Of a DNA stretch of 64,000 bases, positions 1 to 11,356 are shown one piece after another. The position numbers and the translations under genes were made by a program. Location of the stretch: the NCBI GenBank assembly GCA_024516155.1, contig JAJJXM010000003.1, positions 62,001 through 126,000 of the forward strand, given 5' to 3'. Numbering within the stretch: position 1 is the stretch's first letter; each line of letters opens with the position of its first letter. The notes under the pieces are model-generated. The model worked only from the letters and a program-made list of their open reading frames with translations, did no database searches and was not told where the DNA came from. This DNA comes from Pyronema omphalodes (lineage: Eukaryota > Ascomycota > Pezizomycetes > Pezizales > Pyronemataceae).

Positions 1-76
1 TGGATCCACTCTTGAAGAATAAAATTCGACAAGGAGATACTAATTTTTTTTTTTTGCTTTCTGGCAATTTTATCAG

Positions 77-887
77 CTGCAAACCCTAGTAACGGCACCC
101 TTATAATCGATATAATAATTCCTTTATTCACCGTTGCTCACGCTGTAGCCTGCATACTTTTAACTGCTCAAGAAATCTTCGGAGAATTTATCCGCCGGCG
201 TACGAATGTTCCCAAAACACCTACCGTGGCAAAATACTCCCATGCCGTCAAAGAAGTGCCACATCACCCTATTCACGACTTGCTCCGTCGTAATCTCGAC
301 TGCGATCTTTGTCGTTCAAAATTGGCGTCTGAAGCCATTCATCCTGCATCCTTATCCGGAGGTGGAGCTTTGCCTCTGATCGCTGCATGCTTGGTCGGCG
401 GTTTCACGGCCGGTGCCGTGGCATTTGGTGGGTATAAATTGGTTCAGTGGGGATGGAAACAGATTGAGCAAACACGTGCGATACAGCGTGAGAGAGAGCT
501 TAAAAGAGCGTTTGAGGAACTTCTTACCAAAGTCAATAGATGTGAGTAAACAACCAACACCAGTTCCTTTTTGCTTCAATATGAGATACGTTAGGCGTTG
601 ATGCTGACGAAATAGTGGTGGGAATTTTGGACAGTGCATTCGCCCTCGCTTTGGAAATTCAAGTGATGCTGGAGTGGATAGACTTGGAAAACAAGGCTTT
701 TGTGAGTGATGAGACAAGGCAAATGTGCTGGGAGCATCTCGGTCCCAGAACAAACCCGGATGATGTTGTGGATCATTTGCGTAGGCAGGGAAAGAAACTT
801 GAAGATTCGCGGCAGAATTTGGGTGCGGGGTTTATTAGAGTGTCACTCCAGGAATTTATGACATGGTCACCGGTACCCGACGCCTGA
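77..887 (+). CDS. Hypothetical membrane protein, 3' part
   Basis: This is the 3' part of a spliced gene that starts left of the window. A branch-point-like TACTAAT near 37, a long T tract and TTTTATCAG ending at 76 mark an acceptor, so an exon probably opens at 77. A second intron, 542-615 (GTGAGT...AAATAG, 74 nt), joins exons 77-541 and 616-887 in phase (codon T|TG gives Leu). The protein has an N-terminal hydrophobic stretch (IIDIIIPLFTVAHAVACILL), a basic region, a CDLC motif and a Gly/Ala-rich membrane segment (ALPLIAACLVGGFTAGAVAF), followed by a charged helix. The second exon is soluble and ends MTWSPVPDA. I recognise no family. Role unknown; probably an integral membrane protein. Confidence 0.6.
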
Positions 888-1337
888 GCTTGAGGAGGAA
901 TAGTCACTATGTATGTACTATGTAGTGAAAAGGGCACTTGACATGTGTCAAGAGTAGCTCCATTTTCATAATCTTTGCCTTCTTAGGTATAGACAGGAAG
1001 CAAAGGAAATATTTGGGAGAAAAAAAAATGTATAGTACATAGTGTTATGATTGTCTTCATTTGGAGGTTGGGAACATGAATGATCTGCCGCTTTTATCGG
1101 ATACGACAGTCTGTCTGGGACGGAATTTTACTTTGGTGGGCTAATTAAGGAATCTGCTTTTCAGCTTTCGCCATCTGTTTTAACTGCGGACTCGAGGTAC
1201 TCAGAATATAAACCTGCCATTTATATGGTGAATCTGATAAAAATTAGTAGATGATTCTCCTGCACCAAAAGGGAGATTAGGCCTTCGTCATCATCTGGTA
1301 TACATACGTACTCACGTCGGTACGAACAATGAAATAA

Positions 1338-1874
1338 CAGAAATTATGCAGGATGCCCCCCAAAAAACACGAAATTTGCAATATACCCCCGTCTATGCAG
1401 GATGCCCCTCGCTTAGGTAGAGCACACCCGCCCATATTGAATACAGCGCCTACAGCGGGCTACAGATTTTTGACGTGTGTTTTTTTTCCCTCCCTTGCAG
1501 GTAAAGATTTTGATTCCACTTCTCGATATTATCTTCAATAACGACAACAATGGAGCGCACCAATTCGCTGACAACCAACATCGATCCTAACGCCGCTGAC
1601 CCGATCTCTCGACATGCACTACACCTTGGCGATGATTTTCCCTCGTTTTCCGAGTTTAAACTGGCTATTCCTGTTTGGCATTCGCTTTGCAAAGTCAGAG
1701 GCGCAGAAGTGGATTCAAAATTTTTATCTGCAAGTAAGGAAAAAAAACATGCGTGAAAAATTTGGCGCCCGGCGCTGAAGGCGGGTGTTCACTACCTAAG
1801 CGAGGGGCATCCTGCATAGACGGGGGTATATTGCAAATTTCGTGTTTTTTCGGGGGCATCCTGCATAATTTCCG
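1338..1874. mobile_element. MULE-type DNA element (non-autonomous or truncated) with long TIRs
   Basis: The ends are inverted copies of each other for about 93 bp: left about 1338-1430, right about 1782-1874, with a few mismatches. Outer ends read CAGAAATTATGCAGGATGCC and, on the other strand, CGGAAATTATGCAGGATGCC. Each TIR contains TATGCAGGATGCCCC twice, at the tip and about 50 bp inside. The 9-bp sequence ATGAAATAA occurs directly on both sides (1329-1337 and 1875-1883), a target-site duplication of the size made by Mutator-like elements. The interior holds a short ORF (1550-1756) with a segment reading FSEFKLAIPVW, which could be a remnant of a MULE transposase N-terminus (inference). No transposase core fits in 537 bp, so the element could only move in trans. 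Confidence 0.85.
1550..1756 (+). pseudogene. Possible transposase N-terminal fragment inside the MULE element
   Basis: A 68-codon ORF starting METRNS-like (MERTNSLTTNIDPNAAD) lies between the inverted repeats. After a polar leader it reads DDFPSFSEFKLAIPVWHSLC, which looks like the start of a fungal MULE/FAR1-type DNA-binding region and then breaks off close to the right inverted repeat. A possible donor (GCAAGTAAGG near 1730) may remain from the intact gene. Assignment is by pattern and element context only. Confidence 0.3.
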
Positions 1875-1883
1875 ATGAAATAA

Positions 1884-4149
1884 ATGCCCCATCAGGTGAA
1901 TGGCAGTCAAAAATCCCAACTGTCAAATATGGGAAATGTAATATTAGTATTAGTATTTAGTATTACCACTGTCATAACCTTACGGTTGCATACAGAAATG
2001 AAAGATTATTATTATGTAGACGTGAAAGGATGTATGAAAAGTAGAAAGGAAAGGTCATTTGGAAGGGTAACCGACGCACTATATTCGCATGGTATCATCG
2101 GGCTATTACCACCATAGCTGACGAGATAGAAATCGGGATACCGTACATAGGGTTGATTTTTTATTAGCTCCATGATCCATTTCCAACCGTCTAGCATTGC
2201 CGATATATCTGGTGGCGAACGTTCACCACCAGCCTTAGATCCGATCGTAACCCGTCCGACCCCAGATCTAATCATCTCATCGGTCTCGACCAGGGGCCCG
2301 GTGACTTGGCCGCTCACATAACCTTAAACCCTAGCACCCTAGCACCATGAACTTCTCCGTACATACATAGTCCGTACACAACTGTATCTCGGGTATGTAT
2401 TAATAAACATTAACACACAGCACCTACCCCAGATCTAGATCTAGATTCTTTCCTTCCAACATGACGTTTCTGAGATAAAGTTTGCCTTGCCTTCCATCTT
2501 CCATCACCGATACCGCTATACTTGCCGTTGCCGTAATTTTTCCGCCTAGACTTGGAATAAGCGAGCCACTTTAGTGCTGTGCCACGCGGCTGTGTTCTTG
2601 GTGGAGGGGGTTTTTTAAGCTTGGTTTAAGCTTGGTATCGCACGCAATTCGTATGCTTCATTGTGCGCTTTGTTGCCATGCCTTTTGTGATTTTTTTTTT
2701 TGCTTGCTTTTGCTTGCTTTTTGCTTTTGCTTTCATCAATTAATTCGTGACTTGTCTTCCTGGCCGGCTTATATGTGAAAATATATGGGATAAGAAAATT
2801 TTCTAAATACTTAGTTGATGAAGAATAAAGTCTGTATTGTAAAAGAGTTCCAGTAAAATGAAGACTGAATGAAGTCTTGATATGTAGATTATAATGTACA
2901 ATTGTCAGACAGACTTTAATTTCAGGTGAGTTGAATCAGTCCATAATACATATCCAGAAACCAAGAACCAGAAACCATGAACCAGGGACCAGGAACTCAG
3001 AAGGATAATTAGTATTGCTGCAAATCACATGAACTGGATAAAAATAAAAACAAAGATCCTGGATTTTTATTATATTAGATACATACATACATACACACAT
3101 ACATACATACCCTACAGGTTGCGACTACACATCACTACATGCGTTGTGCTCACGTCAAAAAACCACGGTTATCTCTGGCATGCATATATGTATGTATAAA
3201 GTAATCGAATATATTAGATGCCTGTAATATGTATCGCCGGTTAAATTTTACTGGGTTTCTCCAGGAAACTACATATGTACGATGGCAAGATAAGACAAGA
3301 CAAGACAAGACAAGACAAGACTGTCGCGTGGATGGTGTTGGTGGTGCTGGTGGTACGTGCTGAACGTAGCGGATTGCGTGCTAGATGCCTGGCTAGTCGC
3401 AATATCGCGATTTGTCCGCCCACTACCAGAACAGTGGGCTTCGTATATTGAAATCGCCGTTTGAAGGATTGATGATGGATGTTTTTATGGATTTGATGAA
3501 GCAATGAATGGATGGATATTGCGATGTGGTCCTGTGTAAATACACAAGAAACGAAGAAAAAAAAAGTTACATTATGCATGGAGTAAAAGAATTAGAAGTC
3601 GGCGATATGATCACAGTGACAGTGAACCAGTGCATGTAACCCAGGAATTTTCTTTTGGAGAAAAATAGAGTATCCAATCGTATCATGACAGAAAAGTGTT
3701 ACGGATCCTTCGGTACCGTCCGATATTTTAATTCCCACCCCAGATTACGACAGCATTACAGGGTATTGTATTCTATATTCATCACAGGCGGTACATAGAC
3801 AAGGCAAGAACCCCGAGCCCCCGTCAACGCCCAGGACCCAGGTTACCATGGACTCAAAGTCTCAACCCATCGTTATCCCTCCCACCCCAGATATTCCAAG
3901 GGCTTGGGGGGGGAACATGGTGTATGGCGTATGGCGTATGGCGTAAGTAGGTATGTCGACATTGAAATTGAGTTTTGGTGCACCGAACAGTAGTACATTC
4001 GGGTATTGCACCATATATATCGATCGAGGCACACTTGGCTTTTGGTATAAAGCATCTTGCGTCGCCATTTGTTTATCTGCTTAATTTTATAGATACACGA
4101 GATCAGCTTTATTTCAGGTCGACAAAAGGGCAATAGCCAGCGGCCAGTC
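1884..4149. other. Gene-free stretch with short simple repeats
   Basis: I see no supportable coding region here. It holds a CATA-type microsatellite (3079-3110), an ACAAG pentanucleotide array (about 3285-3321), a short GGCGTAT triplication near 3925-3945, and T-rich tracts near 2690-2730. The last few hundred bases should contain the promoter and 5' UTR of the sulfate permease gene at 4150. Confidence 0.6.
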
Positions 4150-6755
4150 ATGTCCAACAAAGACCCTACTGTCGATACTATCGATTCTTCCAACTCCCGC
4201 GAAAACTCGAATAACACCGCCTATGATGATTCCTACCCCGCGGCAGGGAATGATGTCTTTATCGATCGTACTATCAGTGTGAAGGATTGGGCCGCTTCGA
4301 CTTTCTCGGATATTCCTGGACAACTGTGGGGTTATGTTTTGAGCTTGTTCCCTATTGCAACTTGGATTTACAGATACAATCTTACTTGGTTTATTGGTGA
4401 TGTAAGATTCTAATTGTTTAACCGGAAGATGTTTTCGGTAGTTGATAAGGATTGTGATAGGTTATCGCCGGTCTCACTGTCGGAGCAGTTGTGGTGCCAC
4501 AGTCTATGTCGTATGCTATTTTGGCTTCATTGAATCCAGAATATGGACTTTACTCTAGTTTTATCGGAGTTTTTATCTACTGTTTCTTTGCAACTAGTAA
4601 AGATGTTACTATTGGTGTATGTTGCAGCCTCCTATATTATTATCCGTTTTGGTGGATTGGATACTAATATTGTTCTTGCTTCGAATAGCCCGTCGCCGTC
4701 ATGTCCCTCGAAGTCGGCAAAGTTATCCACCGCGTCAGAGAAGTCACCGGAGATACGTATTCCAACGCCGACATAGCCACAGCCCTTGCCTTCATCTCCG
4801 GTCTTATCTGTCTGGGTATCGGTCTACTCCGCTGTGGTTTCATCCTCGAGTTCATTCCAGGTGAGAATCCATCCATCTTCTATCCATTTTTTCACAAGCC
4901 ATTAACACTTCTCAGCTCCTGCTGTGGCTGGTTTCATGACCGGATCCGCCTTTACCATCGCAACTACCCAGATTCCTTCTCTTCTCGGAATCTCCAGTAA
5001 ATACGTCAACTCCCGCGACTCAGCCTACAAGGTTGTTATCGATACTCTTAAAAACCTCAAACATGCCAAATTGGACGCCGCTTTCGGTCTCTCGGCTTTG
5101 GTTGGACTTTACTTCATCAGATTCAGTTTTGAGTGGTTGGGAAATAGATACCCTCAGCATAGACGGAAGTTTTTCTTCTCCAATGTTATGAGAAATGGTA
5201 TCGTTGTTATTGTGGTCACGGTTGCTAGTTACCTTGTCAACCGTGGTGCCGTGAGTGCTGGTAACGCACCAAGAATCAGGATTCTTCAGGAAGTTCCCAG
5301 AGGATTCAGAAACGTCGGACCCTTGAAGATTGATTCGAATCTTATTAACGCCATGGCACCGCAAATTCCTGTTGCTGTGAGTATCCCTAACCGTCACATA
5401 TTCCCCAAGAAATAGTCAGCTAACATATGATACCCTAACAGACCCTAATTCTCCTCCTCGAGCACATCGCCATCGCCAAATCCTTCGGTCGTATCAACGA
5501 CTACAAAATCGTTCCAGACCAAGAACTAATCGCCATCGGAGTAACCAACGTTATCGGAAACTTCTTCAACGCCTATCCTGCCACCGGATCCTTTTCCCGA
5601 ACAGCCCTGAAGTCCAAATCTGGTGTTCGTACGCCAGCAGCTGGTATCATCACCGGTATCGTCGTTCTTCTCGCACTATACGCATTAACCGATGCCTTCT
5701 ACTGGATCCCTATGTCTGGATTAGCCGCTGTGATCATCCATGCAGTGACCGACCTTCTCTCGCCTCCTAGACAAGTCTATATTTTCTGGCGAGTTCAACC
5801 TCTCGAAGCTGTTATCTTCGTCGCCGCTGTCTTCATCACTATCTTCACCAACATCGAAAATGGTATTTACTGGGCTATTATCTCCTCTGCTTTACTCCTT
5901 CTATACCGGATTGCGAGACCAAGAGGTGATTTCCTTGGTCGTCTTCGTCTACAGAATGGTAGTCAGCAACGCGATATCTGGGTCCCGGTCTCTAAACGCC
6001 TTCTGAATCCCAACGTCGCTATCCGTACCCCCCCTCCTGGTATCCTTGTTTTCCGTCCTACGGAATCTTTCACCTATCCCAATGCTTCTACGCAGGTGGA
6101 TATTCTTGTAGATGAGATTAAAAGAGTTACCAAGCGAGGAAACACCAACGCCTTTTCAACACTAGGAGAGAGACCATGGAACGATGTCGGGCCTCGCCGT
6201 GGGTTTTCTCAGGAGGAGTTGGATAGTGATAAGAGACCTATACTCCGTGCAGTGGTGTTAGATTTCTCGGCTGTGGCTAGTATTGATACTACGGGTGTAC
6301 AGTGCTTGGTTGATACTAGGAGGCAGTTGTGCAAATATGCTGATAGGGAGGTGGAGTTTCATTTTGCGAACATTATCTCGCCATGGGTTAGAAGGTCTTT
6401 GTTGGCGGGTGGGTTCGGAACTGGACAGCCGAAGGTTGGAAGTCCTGAGTTGGCCGCCGTCGTACCGACTTTGGGAGAGGATAATAGAGAGGTTGAGAAG
6501 AAGTATCGTCGTAGTGGAAGAGCGGAGGAGAAGAGAAAGGGTTTGGAGAGACTAAAGGGGTACTTGTTTAGCACCGAGTATAAGGATGGAAGATTTTCGG
6601 GACGGGAGGAGTACAAGGACTTGGAAGTGGAGGGACAAGTGAGTGAAAAAGAGAAGGAAAAATGGGGACCGGTACTGAGTCAGGATACGCCTTTTTTCCA
6701 TATCGATATTCCGGACTTATCGCATTTGGTGGATGAGGAGGTTGAACAGGAGTAG
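4150..6755 (+). CDS. SulP-family sulfate permease
   Basis: Plasma-membrane sulfate/proton symporter of the fungal SUL1/SUL2 type. Five exons: 4150-4401, 4461-4616, 4689-4860, 4916-5376 and 5442-6755, giving 784 residues, a normal length. All joins keep frame. After a polar N-terminus (about 75 residues) come the SulP signatures: DVIAGLTVGAVVVPQSMSYA (about 84-103), TIGPVAVMSLEVG (about 134) and EHIAIAKSFGR with NVIGNFFNAYPATGSFSRTA in the last exon. The cytoplasmic STAS domain follows, with the core VVLDFSAVASIDTTGVQCLV near residue 617, then a charged insert and the C-terminus. ATG 4150 is the first start and precedes the conserved region by a usual distance. It stands alone here; regulation by sulfur limitation is typical of the family, but I identified no promoter motif. 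Confidence 0.96.
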
Positions 6756-7923
6756 AAATAGTTTGTTTTGCTTTTTTGATTTAGTGTATTTAATATAGCG
6801 TTGCATAATCTTTAGTTAGAAAATGGGTTTTCCTCTGCATAAAATCTTCAGGTGCTAATATTTCTTTCGAATTATCTTTCTCTTGTCAATTTCGATCATC
6901 AAACCGTTTCTTAATATTCTTTTTCGATTCAGTCTTTACAAGTAGACCCCTCTCGTCAAGATGCGCTTTCCAGCTCTTTAGTATGCGGTCTCTAACATAG
7001 ACTACCCATAAGAATACCTTCGGAGAATTGCTTATGCCACGGCTGGCGCCACTTGTAGGAGTTAGATCGGAGTTCAGTACTGTAGTCCTTGTAGCCATAC
7101 ATTGGCATGAATCCGTGGGCAACATGGCCAAAATCCGCAACATGTTCGGGAATATCGAGTGATGTCCTATGATAGTGCTTCCGCACACGGACGTGTTGAA
7201 AGCCTCATCTTCCATCATGGAAATATGTCTGACGTGCACCCTAATGGTGTATCATGAATCAGCTCTAGTACAGACACGACGTGATGTCATTCTACCGGGA
7301 TAACGCTGGGGGAGTAGTCGAATCCCGCCGATATGTAAGAGAGCTGAAGAGAGGAGATGAAGTTGCTGCGATGCGATGCGATGCAATGCGTGAGGGAATT
7401 GGATCTTGTTCTTGTTCCTGTTCTTAGGTGTAATCTTGTTTGTGTTAGGGTTGGTTCTCTTGCTTTCCCCAGATCCGCATGTCGGAACATGGAGAGAGGA
7501 GGAAATATTCGCCTATATACGCTAGGGAGCTAGCGAGTTGCCGGAAACCGTCGCGGTGCTCACACAACGCGTGCAAAACCTCACCTACACTCCATCTTCA
7601 ACTTACATACGACACTCATCGCAGTATGATCTACCACCGGAAGGTTCGCGCCATTGATCATGGGGAGTGAAATAGGCTGGAACATTGTCTGTGAGTTGAC
7701 GCTTTACCACCCCGAAGGGTCACCGCTTCACCGCTTTGGGCGAATTTTATGCAGCATGCAGGTACCAGGGTCGGACCCTAAAAGTCATCGCTTACGCCTA
7801 TCTCACAACATATCCTACAGTCCAATATATGATCATCATAGTCATCATAAATTGATCTCTAATGTACATAATCATTCTCATGGTATCATAACATCATAAC
7901 TTCCCTTCTCCCAATTTCTCCCC
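6756..7923. other. Intergenic region, no gene seen
   Basis: This lies between the 3' end of the permease gene and the 3' end of the minus-strand gene at 7924-8418. Small ORFs occur on both strands but none has domain-like composition or supported splicing. A short GATGC-type repeat lies near 7370-7390. Confidence 0.5.
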
Positions 7924-8418
7924 CTATCTCTCCCCCGCAAAATCAAACTTATCCCCAAACTTCGCATTCTTCCCCTTTCCATAAGCTCCCGTTCCCTGGT
8001 AACCAGGTCCAGATCCTCCCATACTCTGCGCATGCGCACTTCTAAACGTATGTCTAGTCTGTCCAACATGTTTACCACCATGACTTCCACCCAACCATTT
8101 CTCCTCGACCTCATTCGGCAGGGGATTTCCAGTTCCTGTAACAACCTCTCCCGTAACCCCCGAATCTGTTGTGTCACTCGGCATGTCTGTAATATTATCC
8201 GAATGAGGATGATTTAACATCATTCCAGGGTCTGCTTTAAGGTTGTCTTTTCTCTCGTGAAGTTTTTCGGTTGGTTGAGTACCCGAGTCCGAGGGGAGAT
8301 GGGTTCCACCCCGTGCACTCATCTCGGAAAGTGTGCCGCCCCGGTGGGCTTCGTCTAAGTGAGATTCCGGGTCTGCATTGACATAGGAATAGCGGGGGGC
8401 AGCGTGACGGGATGGCAT
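7924..8418 (-). CDS. Small disordered hypothetical protein
   Basis: Single-exon ORF of 164 residues, starting MPSRHAAPRYSYVNADPES. The composition is hydrophilic and Gly/His/Asp-rich: it holds GTLSEMSARGGTH, a Thr/Ser/Gly stretch (TTDSGVTGEVVTGTG) and a C-terminus rich in GxG and Lys (GAYGKGKNAKFGDKFDFAG). There is no signal peptide, membrane segment or Cys, so it is probably disordered and cytosolic or nuclear. The steady amino-acid pattern across the whole frame supports a real gene. I cannot assign a family. The start is the first ATG after a T-rich leader. Confidence 0.65.
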   Translation of the reverse strand: MPSRHAAPRYSYVNADPESHLDEAHRGGTLSEMSARGGTHLPSDSGTQPTEKLHERKDNLKADPGMMLNHPHSDNITDMPSDTTDSGVTGEVVTGTGNPLPNEVEEKWLGGSHGGKHVGQTRHTFRSAHAQSMGGSGPGYQGTGAYGKGKNAKFGDKFDFAGER

Positions 8419-9336
8419 ATTGTGGGTTTAGGATATGTTGTGTTGTGTTGAAGAAACGGTTTGATAGAGGTTGTTTGTTTGTTTGGTTGCTTTGGTTGGT
8501 TGAATTTCGTTCAAGATGACGTAATCAATATATGTCAATGAGGAATGAAGAAGAGGCGCGGATGAGGGTATTTTATTGCGGTTGGTCCTTGGCGAAAAAT
8601 TAAAAAATCCAAAAACTGGGAAAGGATGGTAACCATGGTATGGTGCCTGACCTAACTACGGTTGAGGGATGACATGGATTTGGGGAAGGGGAAGGTAAAA
8701 GTGAAAACAAGATTTTCATGTATCGTTATTTGAAGTTTTTTCTTTTCTCTTTTTCTTTTTTGGTCTTCGTGGGTTTAGTGCTAGCAGTTATCCGTGTAGC
8801 GGATGTACCGGAGAGGGCTCCTGGAAATAGAAAGGGTTAACCAATGGCACTTGCCGTGCTTGGAACGATGTAGAAGTTGAAATAAAACATTAGCGCGATC
8901 CTTCCACATACAGCTTTACCTGTTGCAAGTCAATGCTTGGCTCAACTACATTGTTGTTCATCTTGACTCGAATAAAGAGTAAACAGTATGCATCTCAAAG
9001 GTACTGGATAAGACGTGTTTGTAGGGACTAAATATACACCTATCATGACACACCCTTCCAACCAGTGGGTCTTCTTCAAATGTTGAGCCCAATACTTATA
9101 ACAACTACATCACATTTTGGCTCGGTAGAAGTATAGTCATAGCGTCATGATATAAACTAATACAAAGTAAGTTCTATTATCGTCTCAATTACACAAAAAC
9201 TTGGGCTATCTCGGCCCATTTCATATGACATATTAAGCTTCTGTACAGATAAGCCAACGTAATCTCTCGCTTATAACCTAACTCAAACAGGCAGCTTATC
9301 ACCTCATACAAATATTCCAAAAATCTCCTCTGGGTT
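8419..9336. other. Intergenic region, no gene seen
   Basis: Upstream region of the small minus-strand gene ending at 8418 and downstream region of the RING-like gene at 9337-10607. A short GTTT/GGTT-rich stretch (about 8440-8505) and a CT/TC tract near 8735-8762 are the only structures I see. Confidence 0.4.
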
Positions 9337-10607
9337 TTAAATCTCAGAAATGGAATCGTCTTGACCGGATCCCACAGTCGGACTCATGGTCCAAGATTTA
9401 ACCTTGCGTTCGCACCACGGACAGCCAAACATAACCTTGCGAGCCCAGCATTGACGGTGTACAACTGAGCATTCGCAGTCTAAAAACCAGATTCTGTCCT
9501 CCACGTTTATGTTCTCGCCGCATCCTGGGTAGCAACATTTCTCTCCGTAATGTCCTGGTGGCATTATTAGCATCCATTATCAAGATGGATGTGGGACTAG
9601 TTACCTGGCAGACCTGTGAACGCGAAATCTTTTTCGGTCTCAGAAAGCTCGGGAATGGGCGGAGGATTGCTGAACTTTGGTATTCCTGAAAGGTCGAGCG
9701 ACGTAGGTTTGTTAGCCCTCTGTAAGGAAGGTGAAACATAGCCTGCGGGTCTTGACGGCGTAACCAAAGCTCTCTGACAACGAGTGGGAACAAATAGTGT
9801 GATCGTTTTCCTGAGCAATTGTTCCTGATGTCTCACCGAGGATGAAGGTTTAGAATCGCTTTTGGTGAAAGAAAACAAACCGCATTCAACTGTAGATTCT
9901 GGTCCTGATGCCTCGAGAGATTGATTGTCCATAGTGTTGGGCAGAGATTCCTTGTCCATGCTTCGAAGCGATTCCGTCCCATGAAGATCGATAGGCTGCT
10001 TTTGAGGCGGAAGATTTTTGCAGGAGCTTCTAATAGTATCCGAGGCTCCAGAGGAACTTTCCTCTAAAAGTGCATGTTCATTCCCGCCAACAGCAGAGTT
10101 AACTTTTTCTACCAGTGCATTCTCAAGCTCGTCTGTGGCAAAAGGCCCTTGAGTTGTTTCGTCAATCGATTCTAGAATCTTTTCTTCAAGATCGGCGATA
10201 GGCAAGTCTCTTGAGTCGACTTTCGAGGTGGAGGTGGATGACAAATTTGCCGTTGCGGAATGTTTTTGACTGGTAGATAGTGGTTCCTTGGGAGACTCGG
10301 CAGATTTGCTGTCAGATCCGGAAGATTTCTCTGCCGGGCTTGCCTGATCTGAACCCACAATGACCATTGAACCATCTGACCTGAGAGTTGGTAATTCCGG
10401 ACGTTCCTCAGACGGACTAATATCACCCCAGGACTCAGCATCGGATATAGGGCTTGATAGATCTAATTTTTCAATCTCTTGGGCCAGCAGATTCGGATTG
10501 GTTGCATTGGAATCATCGGCAGGTAGAGGGCTTTTCTCCGGCTTTGTTCCATCGAGCTTCGAAATGTTGCGGTTGAGCTCAGACTGTTCCCCATTGGATG
10601 TCGACAT
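9337..10607 (-). CDS. Long Ser-rich protein with C-terminal RING-like zinc finger
   Basis: Two exons (10607-9605 and 9554-9337) joined across a 50-nt intron (9555-9604, GTAACT...CACCAG) give 406 residues. The splice restores ...FTGLPG followed by HYGEKCCYPGC. The first 330 residues are Ser/Pro/Glu-rich and look disordered (ISDAESWGDISPSEE, SLQRANKPTSLDLSG). The last 75 residues form a compact finger: CCYPGC, then DRIWFLDCECSVVHRQCW, then CPWCERKV. The spacing, a Cys pair, C-x-C-x3-H-x2-C and a final C-x2-C, resembles a RING/RING-H2 variant. A ubiquitin-ligase or protein-binding role is inference. The gene at 11054-11356 carries the same finger, so the two look like paralogs. Confidence 0.75.
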
Positions 10608-11053
10608 TTTTCCGTTGTTTTATCGTTGTTGATGGTGGAAAGGGAAATGGAGGATGAGAGAGAATAGAAGGGAAATAGAGGATGAGAGTGAATATAAAAC
10701 AAAGTTAGCGGCGCGGCCGTTGCATGATTCTGTCACATGTATGCTGGTGGAGTTTACAGTAAAGCCGTGGTTTGAAAAGGCGCATTTAAAACACATGTTA
10801 CGAGACACTGGTGTACTTCTGTTCGCCGCACGATCTGTACTCAGTAGTTATCAAACCCGATAATATACTTCCAGTTATTGACAAATGAAACTGAATTCCT
10901 TCCCTCTTCCTTTATCTCTTCTTTCTAATATCTCTCCACACTGTTTTTTCTTGATATCAAATGATTTACTTCTCTCCTCCTGTTATTCCTTATACATATC
11001 TACGTCTTCTGGAACCCTTCATTTCTTTCTCATCGTCTCCTCATTCGTAACAT
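10608..11053. other. Spacer between the two RING-like genes
   Basis: Promoter-side region of the gene ending at 10607 and 3' region of the gene at 11054-11356. It is pyrimidine-rich on the + strand (about 10895-11050). No gene seen. Confidence 0.4.
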
Positions 11054-11356
11054 CTATTGTAGAGGGCTCAATGGGGTAATATCATCATCTTGCTTACGGC
11101 CCTTAGATCTACTGGAATAGCCTATTTGCTCAACATATACCGGTGGGTTGGCCATTGTCTTTCTCAAAGTCCAACTATTGACTCTCTCCTCGCACATCGG
11201 ACATTCCGCCTTCATCTTCGCAATCCAGCACCTCCCATGTACGACCGAGCAGTTACAGGGCAGAAACCAGATCCTGTCCTCCTCGATTTTCTTCGTGCAC
11301 GTCAAGCATTTGAGATTGGTCGAGTTGGAGGGCGATCGAACCATTGATGTCGACAT
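11054..11356 (-). CDS. Small RING-like zinc-finger protein
   Basis: Single-exon ORF of 100 residues, MSTSMVRSPSNSTNLKCLTC. It is almost only a finger: CLTC, then DRIWFLPCNCSVVHGRCW, then CPMCEERVNSWT, followed by a short polar tail. The pattern is C-x2-C, C-x-C, H, C, C-x2-C, matching that of the upstream 406-residue gene, including the shared DRIWFL and CSVVH blocks. Both genes are on the minus strand about 450 bp apart, which suggests tandem duplication followed by loss or gain of the long N-terminal region. A role as a small RING-type adaptor is inference. Confidence 0.7.
   Translation of the reverse strand: MSTSMVRSPSNSTNLKCLTCTKKIEEDRIWFLPCNCSVVHGRCWIAKMKAECPMCEERVNSWTLRKTMANPPVYVEQIGYSSRSKGRKQDDDITPLSPLQ

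Noticed and set aside
2320..2345. Telomere-like repeat (AAACCCTAGCACCCTAGCACC)
   Set aside because: Only two imperfect units, not TTAGGG-type tandem; surrounded by ordinary DNA.
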